DNA from: JAEZBP01 sp963832725
Lineage (GTDB): Bacteria; Myxococcota_A; Polyangia; Polyangiales; Sandaracinaceae
Direction of reading: 5' to 3'
Length of the DNA stretch: 64,000 nucleotides
NCBI GenBank assembly: GCA_963832725.1
Contig: CAWHVG010000001.1
Span: 248,001 to 312,000 of the forward strand
The notes beneath the pieces are model-generated. The model was not told where the DNA came from. It made no database searches and saw only the letters and a program-made list of their open reading frames with translations. Shown here in pieces: positions 28,593 through 40,068 of the stretch. Each line of letters begins with the position of its first letter. Positions within the stretch are counted from its first letter, which is position 1. Both the position numbers and the translations under genes were made by a program.

Positions 28593-29513
28593 ATGGTGGA
28601 CAAGGTCGAGAAGATCTGGCTGGACGGCGAGCTCGTCGCTTGGGACGACGCCAACGTCCACATTCTCACACACACGCTGCACTACGGCCTCGGCGCGTTC
28701 GAGGGCATCCGGTGCTACGAGACCGAAGACGGCCGGAGCGCCGTCTTCCGGCTCGATGAGCACGTCCGCCGGCTCCTCGAGTCGGCGAAGATCGTCACGA
28801 TCCCGGTGTCCTACTCCCAGCAGCAGCTGGTGGACGCCTGCCTCGAGACCGTGCGCGCGAACGGCCTGAAGTCCTGCTACCTGCGGCCGCTCATCTTCGT
28901 GGGCGACGGGGCGATGGGGCTCTACGCCACGACGAACCCCACCCGGGTGGCCGTGGTGGCCTGGAAATGGGGTGCCTACCTCGGGGACGAGGGCATCGAG
29001 AAGGGGATCCGCGCCAAGGTGAGCAGCTTCACCCGGCCGGGCGTCAACATGGTGATGGCCAAGGGCAAGGTCGTCGGCCACTACGTCAACTCGGTGCTCG
29101 CCAAGCGCGAGGTGATGGCGGCGGGCTACCAGGAAGCCATCCTGCTCGACGGCCAGGGCTATGTCTCCGAGGCGTCCGGCGAGAACATCTTCGTCGTGCG
29201 CGACGGCGAGATCGCCACCCCGCCCCTCGGCAGCGCCATCCTCGGCGGCATCACGCGCAACACCGTCGTGCGCCTGATGCGCGACATGGGGCTGAACGTG
29301 GTGGAGCGCCTGATCGCCCGCGACGAGCTCTACATCGCCGACGAGGTCTTCATGTGCGGCACCGCCGCCGAGGTGACGCCGGTGCGCGAGGTCGACGATC
29401 GGCAGGTCGGCGCGGGCAGCCGCGGCGAGATCACCAAGCGCGTCCAAGAGCGCTACTTCCAGGTCGTGCGCGGCGTCGAGGTGCCCGACCCGGGGTGGCT
29501 CACCTACATCTGA
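28593..29513 (+). CDS. ilvE: Branched-chain amino acid aminotransferase
   Basis: 306 residues of the PLP fold-type IV family, full length. It makes or degrades leucine, isoleucine and valine by transfer with glutamate. The PLP lysine is Lys171 in GHYVNSVLAKREV. Other family markers are THTLHYGLGAFEGIR near the N terminus, YLRPLIFVGDGAMGL, YVSEASGENIFVVRDG and GITRNTVVRLMRDMG, and CGTAAEVTPVREVDDRQVG near the C terminus. The ATG at 28593 follows GGAGGG by 9 bp. It follows the DUF4388 gene by 90 bp and is closed by a strong terminator. Confidence 0.97.
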   Translation: MVDKVEKIWLDGELVAWDDANVHILTHTLHYGLGAFEGIRCYETEDGRSAVFRLDEHVRRLLESAKIVTIPVSYSQQQLVDACLETVRANGLKSCYLRPLIFVGDGAMGLYATTNPTRVAVVAWKWGAYLGDEGIEKGIRAKVSSFTRPGVNMVMAKGKVVGHYVNSVLAKREVMAAGYQEAILLDGQGYVSEASGENIFVVRDGEIATPPLGSAILGGITRNTVVRLMRDMGLNVVERLIARDELYIADEVFMCGTAAEVTPVREVDDRQVGAGSRGEITKRVQERYFQVVRGVEVPDPGWLTYI

Positions 29514-29530
29514 GCGCGAGCACGCTGCTC

Positions 29531-29567
29531 GAAGAAGGCGGGACGGCGCGAGCCTCCCGCCTTCTTC
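29531..29567 (+). terminator. Terminator after ilvE
   Basis: A perfect 13-bp stem, GAAGAAGGCGGGA (29531-29543) with TCCCGCCTTCTTC (29555-29567), followed by CGTTTCCGT. It begins 18 bp past the ilvE stop. Confidence 0.85.
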
Positions 29568-29730
29568 CGTTTCCGTCCGCACACTTTCTCCGAGAGCCGC
29601 GCGCCCATCCCATCGAAACGAGCATATCGCGCTCTCGGGCATCGCTCGCGCCCGGAGCCGCCCGCGAGCCTGTAGCCGCCGTTGGACTGCGAGGCGCGCA
29701 GCCCGGCGAACGAGCCGAGCTCGACAACGA

Positions 29731-29766
29731 CGAAGGCGGGACGGCCTGATCGGCCTCCCGCCCTCG
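29731..29766. terminator. Second, similar hairpin between convergent genes
   Basis: Arms CGAAGGCGGGACGGCC (29731-29746) and GGCCTCCCGCCCTCG (29752-29766) form a long stem with one bulge. Its GGCGGGA core matches the ilvE terminator 165 bp away. It lies just past the 3' end of the minus-strand zinc-ribbon gene and may terminate that transcript or act in both directions. Confidence 0.65.
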
Positions 29767-29811
29767 TTCACGGCCTTTTGCGCCGCCGACGTGCCAGCGC
29801 CCCGCCGCGCT

Positions 29812-30525
29812 TCAGTCGATGATCGACTCCTTGAAGTAGAGGAAGCGCTGGCAGTGCGGACACTGGTAGAAGTCGTCCGCCGCCTGGATCTGGTTCGAGA
29901 GCTGCGGCGGCACGCGCATCCGGCAACCAGTGCAGGTCGCGTCGACAATCGGCGCCACGGCCGGGTGGATCTTCGGCCGGATGCGCTCGTAGCGCCGGTA
30001 GACGACCTTCGGGATGTCGACGACGAACTTCTCCCGTCCCTGGACGGCCTCCTCGCGTTGCGCGCGCAGGACCCCCAGCCGCTCCTCGCTGCCCCGCTCG
30101 GCCTCCTCCAGCGCCGCCTTCTGCTGCTCGAGCTCCGCCAGCGGCTCCGCGAGCACACCGCGGGTCTGCTCGATGACGCCCGAGAGGCGTTCCTTCTCGG
30201 CCTCGGCGTCCCGAATGGAGCGGCGAATGGCCTCGAGCTCGCGCTCGGCAGCCTCCGCTTCGCGCATGGTCCGCGCCTTGGCGCTCTTGGCCTTGGACCG
30301 CGCGAGCAGATCCGTGCGGCTGCGGATGTCCTGATCGTGTTGCTCGAGGAGCTTCTCCGCCTCGGCCATCTGCGCTTTCTGGCCGCCGACGAGGGCTTCG
30401 AGGGCCCGCACCGCGGTCCGGCGCTCCTCGAGCTCCTTCGGAATTCCCTCGAGCTGCTCGTCGATGCCACGCGCCGACGCGTCGATCTCGGCGAGCCGAA
30501 CCAATGCTCTCAGCTTCTCTTGCAC
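29812..30525 (-). CDS. Coiled-coil protein with C-terminal C4 zinc ribbon (CT398/DUF164 family)
   Basis: About 237 residues. Most of the protein (residues ~1-180) is a long heptad-rich coiled coil, dense in Glu, Lys, Arg and Leu. The C terminus is a zinc ribbon with two Cys pairs, CTGC and CPHC, about 24 residues apart, ending FLYFKESIID. This arrangement is that of the Chlamydia CT398 family, whose structure is a helical hairpin with a zinc knuckle and which has been linked to secretion and sigma-54. The role here is unknown. I chose the GTG at 30525 because AGGAGG lies 9 bp before it. A tRNA gene lies just upstream on the same strand. Confidence 0.88.
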   Translation of the reverse strand: MQEKLRALVRLAEIDASARGIDEQLEGIPKELEERRTAVRALEALVGGQKAQMAEAEKLLEQHDQDIRSRTDLLARSKAKSAKARTMREAEAAERELEAIRRSIRDAEAEKERLSGVIEQTRGVLAEPLAELEQQKAALEEAERGSEERLGVLRAQREEAVQGREKFVVDIPKVVYRRYERIRPKIHPAVAPIVDATCTGCRMRVPPQLSNQIQAADDFYQCPHCQRFLYFKESIID

Positions 30526-30694
30526 GCCCTCGGTCCTCCTGACGATCCCCGCGCACACGGCGACTGGGAGGAGGGGCGCGAGTTCGCCAGCGAACGTAGT
30601 GGCACGTGCACCCGAGCTTCCGTCACCGCGCAGCTTTACTCCACGACTTCTCGCGGCTACTAACGCGCTTCGCGTCGCCACGCAAGCGTGACGA

Positions 30695-30768
30695 TAGGCC
30701 CAGCTGGACTCGAACCAGCAACGACCCGGTTATGAGCCGGGGGCTCTCACCGATTGAGCTATGGGCCC
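30695..30768 (-). tRNA. tRNA with CAU anticodon (elongator Met, or Ile2)
   Basis: A 74-nt cloverleaf read from 30768 to 30695. The acceptor stem GGGCCCA pairs with TGGGCCT (one G-U), with discriminator A. The D arm is GCTC...GAGC. The anticodon stem CCCGG/CCGGG holds the loop CTCATAA, giving anticodon CAU. The T arm is GCTGG-TTCGAGT-CCAGC. The 3' CCA is not encoded. It lacks the features of an initiator (the acceptor start is a normal pair). Elongator Met and lysidine-modified Ile2 cannot be separated by eye. Confidence 0.93.
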
Positions 30769-30897
30769 GAGAAGCGCGGAACGTAGCACGACACGGCCCA
30801 AATGACTCGGGGACCGGCTCTACGTGCCCGCGCCGAGCTCCCTTCCGGGCTTTCGGGCAAGTCGCACGAACCCGGCACTTCGTCCGTAGCTCGAGCC

Positions 30898-30951
30898 GTA
30901 CCGTCGTCCCGAAGCTCGTCCGGCAGCTGCCGAAACCCGGGACGACGGTAC
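30898..30951. repeat. Long nested inverted repeat between rpoD and the tRNA
   Basis: A perfect 14-bp inverted repeat, GTACCGTCGTCCCG (30898-30911) with CGGGACGACGGTAC (30938-30951). Its loop contains a 12-bp perfect palindrome, CGGCAGCTGCCG (30921-30932). It starts 44 bp past the rpoD stop and could end the dnaG-rpoD transcript, though no T-tract follows. Confidence 0.75.
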
Positions 30952-30994
30952 TGTTTCGAGCCAGCCGTCGTCGTCGTCGCATTCGCGACGTCGC

Positions 30995-32878
<1,884 letters not shown>

Positions 32879-32880
32879 CT

Positions 32881-34704
32881 TCACCTCTTGGGCCCCGGGT
32901 TTCGGAACCGATCCATCAACCGGCGAGTGAGCTCCTCCGCACGCGCTTCGTCCCCTGCGCGTCCCGCCTCCAGGATCTGCCGCCGGAGTTGCTTTCGTTC
33001 GCGCTCGGCGCGCTTACGTGTGAGCCTCGCGAGGACGCTTTGCACGTCGCGGAGTGCGCTCGCTTCGTCTTCGAAATACTGGACCGCCAACCTGCGTTCG
33101 AGCCATGTTCGCGCGGGACCACGTGCGAGCTCGTCGAGTAGTGCCGACGCGTCCACCCCTCGCGATCCCACCCATCGCGTCGTGAGGGCAAAGATGGCGC
33201 GAAGTTCGGCGCTCGTCAAAAGCTCCTGCACTTTTTCTGCGCAGTCGGAGCGGTGCAGGTTGGGCTGATCCAGGAAGGCGCCGACCAGCCGTCCTTCCAA
33301 TTCGGGCAGCTCGATCGGCTGCGACGGAGCGGGCTCCTGGCTGACTTCGGGCGCCGCACGACGGCCGCTCCGGGCAGTCCGGACACCCCGCCGGAGCTGC
33401 TGGCGGACGGCCTGTAGGTCCCGAATCTCGAACGCCTGCGCCACCCGCTCCACGTACACACGCGCTTCGACGGGGCTGTCGATCGCCGCCAACACCGGCC
33501 CGAGCGCTTCGATGGCGTCGGCCTTGGCCCGCGCGTCGGCGCCCGCCTCGCCAGCCGAGGAGTCGATGAGGTACTCGACGACGCCGGGCGCCGCGTCGAT
33601 CAGACGCGCCATGGCTTCGGCGCCCTCGGCACGCAGGAAGCTGTCCGGATCCTCCCCGGGTGGAAGCGTCACCACGCGGCCCGCCAGCCCCGCCTGGGCC
33701 AGGAGCGGCTGCGCGGCGCGCACGGCCTTGCGGCCGGCGGCGTCCGAGTCGAAAAGGAGGACGACGTTCGACACGTAGCGGCGCAGCAAGCGCGCCTGCG
33801 CGGCCGTGAACGCGGTGCCGAGCGGCGCCAGCACGTTCGTGAAGCCGTATTGCGCCATCACGACGACGTCGAAGTTGCCCTCACAGAGGATGGCCGTGTC
33901 CTTGCGCCGCAGCTCGACCCGCGCCTCGTGCAGGCCGAAGAGCACCTCGCCCTTGTGATAGAGCGGGCTCTCGGGGCTGTTGACGTACTTGGCGGGCGGG
34001 TCGCCCTCGCGTCGGTCCTCCGGCGGCGCCTCGAGCGCGCGGCCACTGAACCCGAGGATGCGACCGTGGGGGTCGGAGATCGGGAACATCAGCCGGTGGC
34101 GGAAGCGGTCGTAGTGCCCGTTTCCGCGCTTGCGCGGCACGATGAGGCCGACCTCTTCGCAGTCGACGGGGGAGTAGCCCTGCTGGCCGAGGTAGCTCGC
34201 GAGCTCGTCCCAGCCGTACGGCGCGTAGCCCAGTCGATAGCGGCTCGCCGTGTCCGCCTCGACCGTCCTCGTTTCGAGCTCCGCCTGCGCCACGGAGGCC
34301 AACCTATGCTCTGAGAGCATTTTTACGAAGAAACCTGCGGACGCCTCCAGCGCGCCGTAGAGCCGCTCCTTGCGCGCGCGGGCCTGGCGAGCTGCCCGGT
34401 CACCGGCCGCGTCGAGCATCTCGACCTGCACGCCGGCGCGCTCGGCGAGGATGCGTACCGCCTCCGGAAAGGTGTGCCCCTCGACCCGCATGAAGAAGGT
34501 GATTGCGTCGCCCGAGGCCGCGCAGCCGAAGCAGTGGTAGAAGCCGCGGTCCGGGTGGACGTGGAAGGAGGGCGTCTTCTCGGAGTGGAAGGGACAGAGC
34601 CCCTTGTAGCTCGTCCCTACGCGCTTGAGCGCGACGTACTCCTTCACGAGCGCGTAGATGTCCGTGCGGTCGCGGACCTCGGCCACCTTGTCCTCGGGGA
34701 TCAA
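32881..34704 (-). CDS. dnaG: DNA primase
   Basis: 607 residues. DnaG lays RNA primers at the replication fork. The CHC2 zinc finger has Cys37, His40, Cys58 and Cys61 (GLCPFHSEKTPSF ... GFYHCFGCAASGD). The RNA-polymerase core includes YRLGYAPYGWDEL, FRHRLMFPISDPHGRILGFSGR and KYVNSPESPLYHKG. The Toprim acidic motifs are CEGNFDVV (usually EGYMD) and LLFDSDAAGRKA. The C-terminal helicase-binding domain is present but divergent and helical. The stop overlaps a possible rpoD GTG. No rpsU is upstream; instead there is a 455-bp gap with a promoter-like element. Confidence 0.97.
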   Translation of the reverse strand: MIPEDKVAEVRDRTDIYALVKEYVALKRVGTSYKGLCPFHSEKTPSFHVHPDRGFYHCFGCAASGDAITFFMRVEGHTFPEAVRILAERAGVQVEMLDAAGDRAARQARARKERLYGALEASAGFFVKMLSEHRLASVAQAELETRTVEADTASRYRLGYAPYGWDELASYLGQQGYSPVDCEEVGLIVPRKRGNGHYDRFRHRLMFPISDPHGRILGFSGRALEAPPEDRREGDPPAKYVNSPESPLYHKGEVLFGLHEARVELRRKDTAILCEGNFDVVVMAQYGFTNVLAPLGTAFTAAQARLLRRYVSNVVLLFDSDAAGRKAVRAAQPLLAQAGLAGRVVTLPPGEDPDSFLRAEGAEAMARLIDAAPGVVEYLIDSSAGEAGADARAKADAIEALGPVLAAIDSPVEARVYVERVAQAFEIRDLQAVRQQLRRGVRTARSGRRAAPEVSQEPAPSQPIELPELEGRLVGAFLDQPNLHRSDCAEKVQELLTSAELRAIFALTTRWVGSRGVDASALLDELARGPARTWLERRLAVQYFEDEASALRDVQSVLARLTRKRAERERKQLRRQILEAGRAGDEARAEELTRRLMDRFRNPGPKR

Positions 34705-34826
34705 GGCTGCGCCCTCCCCTGCGCTCCCGCTGGGGATGCTCGACGGCCGGGCCGCTGCGGGGAGCGCGGCGGTCGACCGGCGCGCTCGGCCTGCTCTGAC
34801 GACGAGCGACCCATGGGAGGCCGGTG

Positions 34827-34855
34827 GGTGTATGTCTGGCCCGCCGCCGGGTCAA
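34827..34855 (-). promoter_or_regulatory. Possible sigma-70 promoter for dnaG-rpoD
   Basis: Reading the minus strand: TTGACC (34855-34850), a 17-bp spacer, then TACACC (34832-34827). The -35 is 5/6 to consensus, the -10 only 3/6. It would give a leader of about 115 nt before dnaG. Apart from this, the 34705-35159 gap shows no gene. Confidence 0.4.
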
Positions 34856-35159
34856 GGCCGCCCCGGATCGAACGGGCTCCCATCACACTCGACACGTCGC
34901 CAACGAACGGATCATCCGGAGCACACACCGTCACGGTCCCCCGTGCACCTCTTCGCCTCGGGACGCCGCCGGCCGCGCCGGGCGGGCCCATCGAGGCTCC
35001 GCGTCGACGTGAAGCGCCCCGGGACGAGGATCGCCGCGTGATCCGGGTCGCGGTCGGCGCCGAAGGGATGGCTCCGGCCGACGACACTCGCGCGGAGGTG
35101 GCACCTCCGAGCACGGCGCGTTGCGATTTGCGCCGAGCACATCTAGAACGGCGGCACGC

Positions 35160-35943
35160 ATGGAGCCGTCCACCCAGCCCGCGGACGCGCGCCGACTCGG
35201 CCCCGTGCCGGAGGTGTTGCTGGTCTTCGTGGCCGTGACGGTGGCCACCGTGGGCATCACCTGGCTGCCGGCGGCGCTCCCCGGCCTGGGAAGCTACGTC
35301 CACCTGCTGGTCGGCGGGCTCTTCCTGGTGATGGCGGTGAAGCTCGCGCAGCGCGAGCCGAACGGGATGCGCCGCTACGGCATCGATTCTCGCGGGGCTG
35401 CTCACGCCGCCGGATGCCGACGACGAGCGTGCCGCCGGTCCGCTCGGGCTCTTCGACCTCGCGCGCGCCCTGCGGGACGCCGCCGGCCCGGCGCTGCGTG
35501 AAGCCGCGTTCGCGGTCGGGTTGGCCGCGGCCATCTTCCCGCCCTTCGTGGTCGGCTTCTTCCTCTACCACGGCCCCTCGCATCCCTTCCGCTGGAACCC
35601 GCCGGACGACTTCGGCTCGTTCGCGCTCACGCAGCTTCTCGTCGTGGCTCTGCCGGAGGAAGCGCTCTTCCGCGGCTACGTGCAGACGCGGCTCTCCGAG
35701 CGCTGGCCGAGCGGGCGGTTTCTCGGCGCGCCGATCGACGTGCGAGCCTTGGTGCTGCAAGCGGCGCTCTTCGCGGCCCTGCACTTCGCGTCGATCCCGA
35801 GCCCGGCACGGCTGGCTGTCTTTTTCCCCGCGCTGCTCTTCGGGTGGATGCGCGCGCGCCGGGGCGGCATCGGCGCCGCGATGCTCTTCCACGCGTTGAG
35901 CAACGTGCTCGCGGAGGTACTGGAGCGAGGATGGCTGCTCTGA
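35160..35943 (+). CDS. CPBP-family glutamic intramembrane protease (one apparent frameshift)
   Basis: About 260 residues after removing one extra T near 35388. Several membrane spans are visible: VLLVFVAVTVATVGITWL, YVHLLVGGLFLVMAVKL, FAVGLAAAIFPPFVVGFFLY and later ones. CPBP motifs are in order: PEEALFRGYVQTRL (EExxxR), LFAALHFASI (FxxxH) and MLFHALSNVLAE (HxxxN/B). In myxobacteria some CPBP proteases are the myxosortases that process MYXO-CTERM proteins. This could be one, but I see no direct proof. The frame break removes one base from GATTCTC to give an uninterrupted RYGIDLAGLLTPPD. The stop overlaps the HAD gene start by 13 bp. Confidence 0.82.
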
Positions 35944-36593
35944 AGCGCGCGGCCTTCTTCGATCTCGACCGGACGCTGGTGCGGGTGAACACCGGCCCAC
36001 TCTACGTGCGCTGGCGGATCCGCCGGCGGCAGATGGGCGTGTCCGACCTGCTGCGCGTCTCGTTCTGGAGCCTGCAGTACACGCTCGGCGTCATCGACGC
36101 GGACGCCGTCAGCCGCGCGGCGGCCGCGACCTTGGCGGGCGTGGACGAGGCCGCGTTCCGCCGCGAATGCGCCGCCTGGGTCGAAGCCGAGGTGCTCGAG
36201 CACATCACCCGCGCGGCGCGAGAGGAGCTGGTGCGAAGGCGAGACGAAGGGCTCGTCTGCGCTCTCTTGACCACGACCTCGCCCTACGTGGCGGATCCGG
36301 TGGCGGCGCACCTCGGGATCGAGCACGTATTGTGCAGCCGGATGGCGGTGCGGGACGGCGTCTTCACCGGCGAGGTCGAGCCGCCGCTCTGCTACGGGCC
36401 GGGCAAGGTGGCTCGCGCGAGAGAGTGGGCAGCCGATGCCGGCGTCGAGCTGGGTCGCTCGGTCTTCTACACCGACAGCGTCAGCGACCTGCCGATGCTG
36501 GAGACCGTCGGCGAGCCGCGCGTGGTCAACCCGGACCCCCGCCTCTTCGCGCTGGCCCGCCAGCGCGGCTGGCCGGTGACCCGCTGGGGCTGA
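35931..36593 (+). CDS. HAD-IB family phosphatase (SerB-like)
   Basis: 220 residues. HAD motifs are complete: FFDLDRTLV (Asp11 nucleophile, Asp13 acid/base), LLTTTSPYVADPVAAHL (motif II Thr/Ser), the motif III lysine in YGPGKVARAREWA, and YTDSVSDLPMLETVG (motif IV, DSxSD). This is the HAD-IB subgroup related to phosphoserine phosphatase. The cap is helical (residues ~20-100) and has LQYTLGVIDADAVSRAAA. The substrate may be phosphoserine or another small phosphomonoester, not determined. The ATG at 35931 lies inside the end of the CPBP gene, so the two are translationally coupled. Confidence 0.88.
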   Translation: MAALKRAAFFDLDRTLVRVNTGPLYVRWRIRRRQMGVSDLLRVSFWSLQYTLGVIDADAVSRAAAATLAGVDEAAFRRECAAWVEAEVLEHITRAAREELVRRRDEGLVCALLTTTSPYVADPVAAHLGIEHVLCSRMAVRDGVFTGEVEPPLCYGPGKVARAREWAADAGVELGRSVFYTDSVSDLPMLETVGEPRVVNPDPRLFALARQRGWPVTRWG

Positions 36594-36876
36594 CGGTCGG
36601 TGCCGCGCGAGCGCGTTGGGTCCGGAACCGAGGCGCGGACACGCTCCTGCGCGAGCGTGGCGGCGACATCCTCGCCCACCGACGCAATTCACCCGCGTGG
36701 CCGAGCAATCCGATGAAGTCCGTGCGTCCGTTCCTCCTCGAAAAGGCGGAAGCATCCGCTCGTCGACTCGAACACCCAGCGGCCGTCACGCTCCAAAACC
36801 CTTCGGCCAACGGACTGTTGGGGTGCTATCTCTCGCCGGCTGCGCGCTGCGCGGCGTTGTCCGGAGCGGAGCCGAA

Positions 36877-37733
<857 letters not shown>

Positions 37734-37737
<4 letters not shown>

Positions 37738-38516
37738 GCATCCCGGACGACCTGGCGCCGGATCGCATCGCGAGAGAGCTGGGCACCGTGCGCTACGGTC
37801 GCTCGCTCGACGTGCGGGCCGAGACCGGATCGACGAACGACGACGCGAAGCGCGCTCTGGAAGCGGGCGCGGCGGACGGGCACGTGGTGGTGGCCGATTG
37901 GCAGCGCGCCGGGCGCGGGGCACGAGGCCGGAGCTGGGACTCGCCTGGCGGGACCGATCTCTACTTCTCGATCGTGGCCCGCGTGCCGCTCGCGCCGCGC
38001 CAGCTGCCGCCGCTCACGCTGGCGGTCGGGCTCGGGGTCGCAGAGGCCGTGGCGCCGCTTTCGCCGCGCGCGTCGGTCTCGGTGAAGTGGCCGAACGACG
38101 TGTGGATTGACGGAGCCAAGTGCGCGGGCATCCTGGTCGAGGCCAGCGCGCGCGGCCACGAGCTGGAGGGCGTGGTCATCGGCGTCGGCGTCGACGTCAA
38201 CCGCACGACGTTCCCCGAGGAGCTGCGGGACGTCGCCACCTCGCTCCGACGTGCGACCGGGGAAGCGCTCGAACGAGCCACTGTCCTGGCGCGGGTGCTC
38301 GAGGCCGTGGAGGCCGAGGTGGACCGCGTCGTCGCGCACGGCCCCGCGCCGCTCGTCCGGCGGATCGGAGCGCGCTTGGCGCTGCGCGGGCGGCCGGTGC
38401 GTTGCGACGACGTGGAGGGCACGCTCCTCGGGCTGGCGCCAACCGGCGCGCTCCGACTCGAGACCGAGAGCGGCGTCCGCGAGGTGATCGCCGGCACGCT
38501 GCGACCGCTCGAATGA
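37734..38516 (+). CDS. birA: Biotin--[acetyl-CoA-carboxylase] ligase, catalytic form only
   Basis: 260 residues. It attaches biotin to the carboxyl carrier protein. The biotinoyl-AMP loop is WQRAGRGARGRSWDSPGGTDLYFS, and SVKWPNDVWIDGAKCAGILVE carries the biotin-site Lys. A C-terminal SH3-like domain is present (LRGRPVRCDDVEGTLLGL ... ETESGVREVIAGTLRPLE). There is no N-terminal helix-turn-helix, so it is the monofunctional (group I) type that cannot repress bio genes. The GTG at 37734 overlaps the nadC stop by four bases. Confidence 0.95.
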
Positions 38517-38633
38517 GAAGCGCCAATCGTCTCGGCGCGAGCCGTGCCAACGACAGTCGAGCGCGCCGGGCGCGCTCCGGCTGCGGCCGCTCGAAGGAGA
38601 AGCTCCTGTCGGCGTGAGTCGCGCCAGCGGCGG

Positions 38634-39890
38634 TCAGAGCGCGCGGCGGCGCATCTGGGCTTGCTGCCGGAGCCAGCGACGGTAGGCGCGCATCCAGCGG
38701 GTGTGGGCGCGACGCCAGGCGCGATCCGGGTTGCCCATCATCGGGGGCGGCGGAACCGAGTAATAGGCTCCCCCCGGCGCGACGGTCACCTGCGCGGGCG
38801 GCCGCGCGTACTGCTGCTGCGGGACGGCGAACCCGGGACCGACCTGCCACGCCCGCGGGCCCGGCGTGACCTGCGGCGCGGCCGCCTGCGGTGCGGCGGT
38901 CTGCGGCGCGCCACCCGGATGCGCGGGGAAACCTGGCGGCGGACCGCTCACGTTCGGGTCGGGCTGCAGATGCTGGCCCGGCTGCGCGTTGGCGGGCATC
39001 GGGTAGTACCACCAGCGACCCGAGCCGTAGACCCAGTAGCCCGACACTCGCGTGTTGTCGGGCGTGCGCTGGAGGACCACCGTGCCGTTCGAGCCCGGCT
39101 GCACGACCAGCGGCCCGCTCGGGCCCTGCGCCTGAGGCTGCATCTGCATGACCTGCGGCTGCGCGGGCTGCACCTGCGGCGCGGCCTGGACGACCTGTGG
39201 CTGCTGGGGAGGATCGGGCTGAGCGACAGGGGCCTGCACGACCTCGTCGTCCGGCTGGACCTGCTGCACGGACGGCGCCGGCATCGTGCCGCAGATCCGA
39301 ACGCCCGGCAGCGGGCTGAAGCAGTCGTCCCCCGAGGGCGTGGGCGACGAGGGTGTCGAGGGGGCGGCCATGGCCGGGGCGGTCACGGCCGGCGCGGCCT
39401 GGGCCACCTGCGGCTGCGGCGGCGGGACCGCCGCGAAGAGCTCGGTCACGTAGACGCCTTGGTCGGTCCGCAGCGCCGCCAACCCCACCTCCGTCATGTC
39501 GGGGTTGAGCATGTTGGCGCGGTGCGCATCGCTCGCGACCAGCGCCTGCTGCGCGTCGAGGGCCGTGCGGTGGGCGGCGACGTTCTCGGCGACCGTGGCG
39601 GCGGTCACGCCCGCCGCGCGCACCCGATCGGCCGGCGTGCCGCTCGTCTCCGAGACATGGGTCAGCGCGCCATGCGCCGCCATGTCTTGGCAGTGTGCGC
39701 GCGCGGCCGCGTCGAGCGCGCTGCTCCGCTCGAGCGGCGCGAGCTGCTGGGCAGCGCGCATCGCGTTGATGCGGACGAGCATCTCCTGCTCGCCGGCGCT
39801 GTCGAAGTCCTGGGCAGCCGCGACGCCCGACGCGAACAGGACGCTCGCGGCGAGAAAGGCGGCGGTGGCGGAGGAGAGTCGTCGTCGCAT
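38634..39890 (-). CDS. Exported CAP/SCP-domain protein with Pro/Gln-rich C terminus
   Basis: 418 residues. A signal peptide (MRRRLSSATAAFLAASVLFASGVAAAQ) precedes a bacterial CAP (SCP/PR1) domain at about residues 30-152: QEMLVRINAMRAAQQLAPLERS, then ARAHCQDMAAHGALTHVS, and DAHRANMLNPDMTEVGLA. The rest (~150-418) is low-complexity, rich in Pro, Gln, Ala and Val, with a short aromatic patch (VSGYWVYGSGRWWYYPMP) and a basic Arg/Trp end. CAP domains occur in secreted cell-wall or lipid-binding proteins. The molecular role here is unknown. It converges with birA and stands alone. Confidence 0.85.
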   Translation of the reverse strand: MRRRLSSATAAFLAASVLFASGVAAAQDFDSAGEQEMLVRINAMRAAQQLAPLERSSALDAAARAHCQDMAAHGALTHVSETSGTPADRVRAAGVTAATVAENVAAHRTALDAQQALVASDAHRANMLNPDMTEVGLAALRTDQGVYVTELFAAVPPPQPQVAQAAPAVTAPAMAAPSTPSSPTPSGDDCFSPLPGVRICGTMPAPSVQQVQPDDEVVQAPVAQPDPPQQPQVVQAAPQVQPAQPQVMQMQPQAQGPSGPLVVQPGSNGTVVLQRTPDNTRVSGYWVYGSGRWWYYPMPANAQPGQHLQPDPNVSGPPPGFPAHPGGAPQTAAPQAAAPQVTPGPRAWQVGPGFAVPQQQYARPPAQVTVAPGGAYYSVPPPPMMGNPDRAWRRAHTRWMRAYRRWLRQQAQMRRRAL

Positions 39891-40068
39891 GGCTCGGCCT
39901 CGTCAGGGTAGCAACGCGTACGCCACGGTGCTCGCCAGGCATTCGTCCCCTTGTTCGGGACCGAGCGCGAACGCCTGTTCACACGATCGGGCGTGCCGAG
40001 CGTGAGGATCCGTTCACTCGACGCCGGCTCTTGCGGAGAGCCGCCCCGCGACCCAGAACGCAAGCCGA

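Noticed and set aside
30695..30768. tRNA gene as an integration site for a mobile element
   Set aside because: No integrase, attachment-site duplication or change in base composition is seen next to it.
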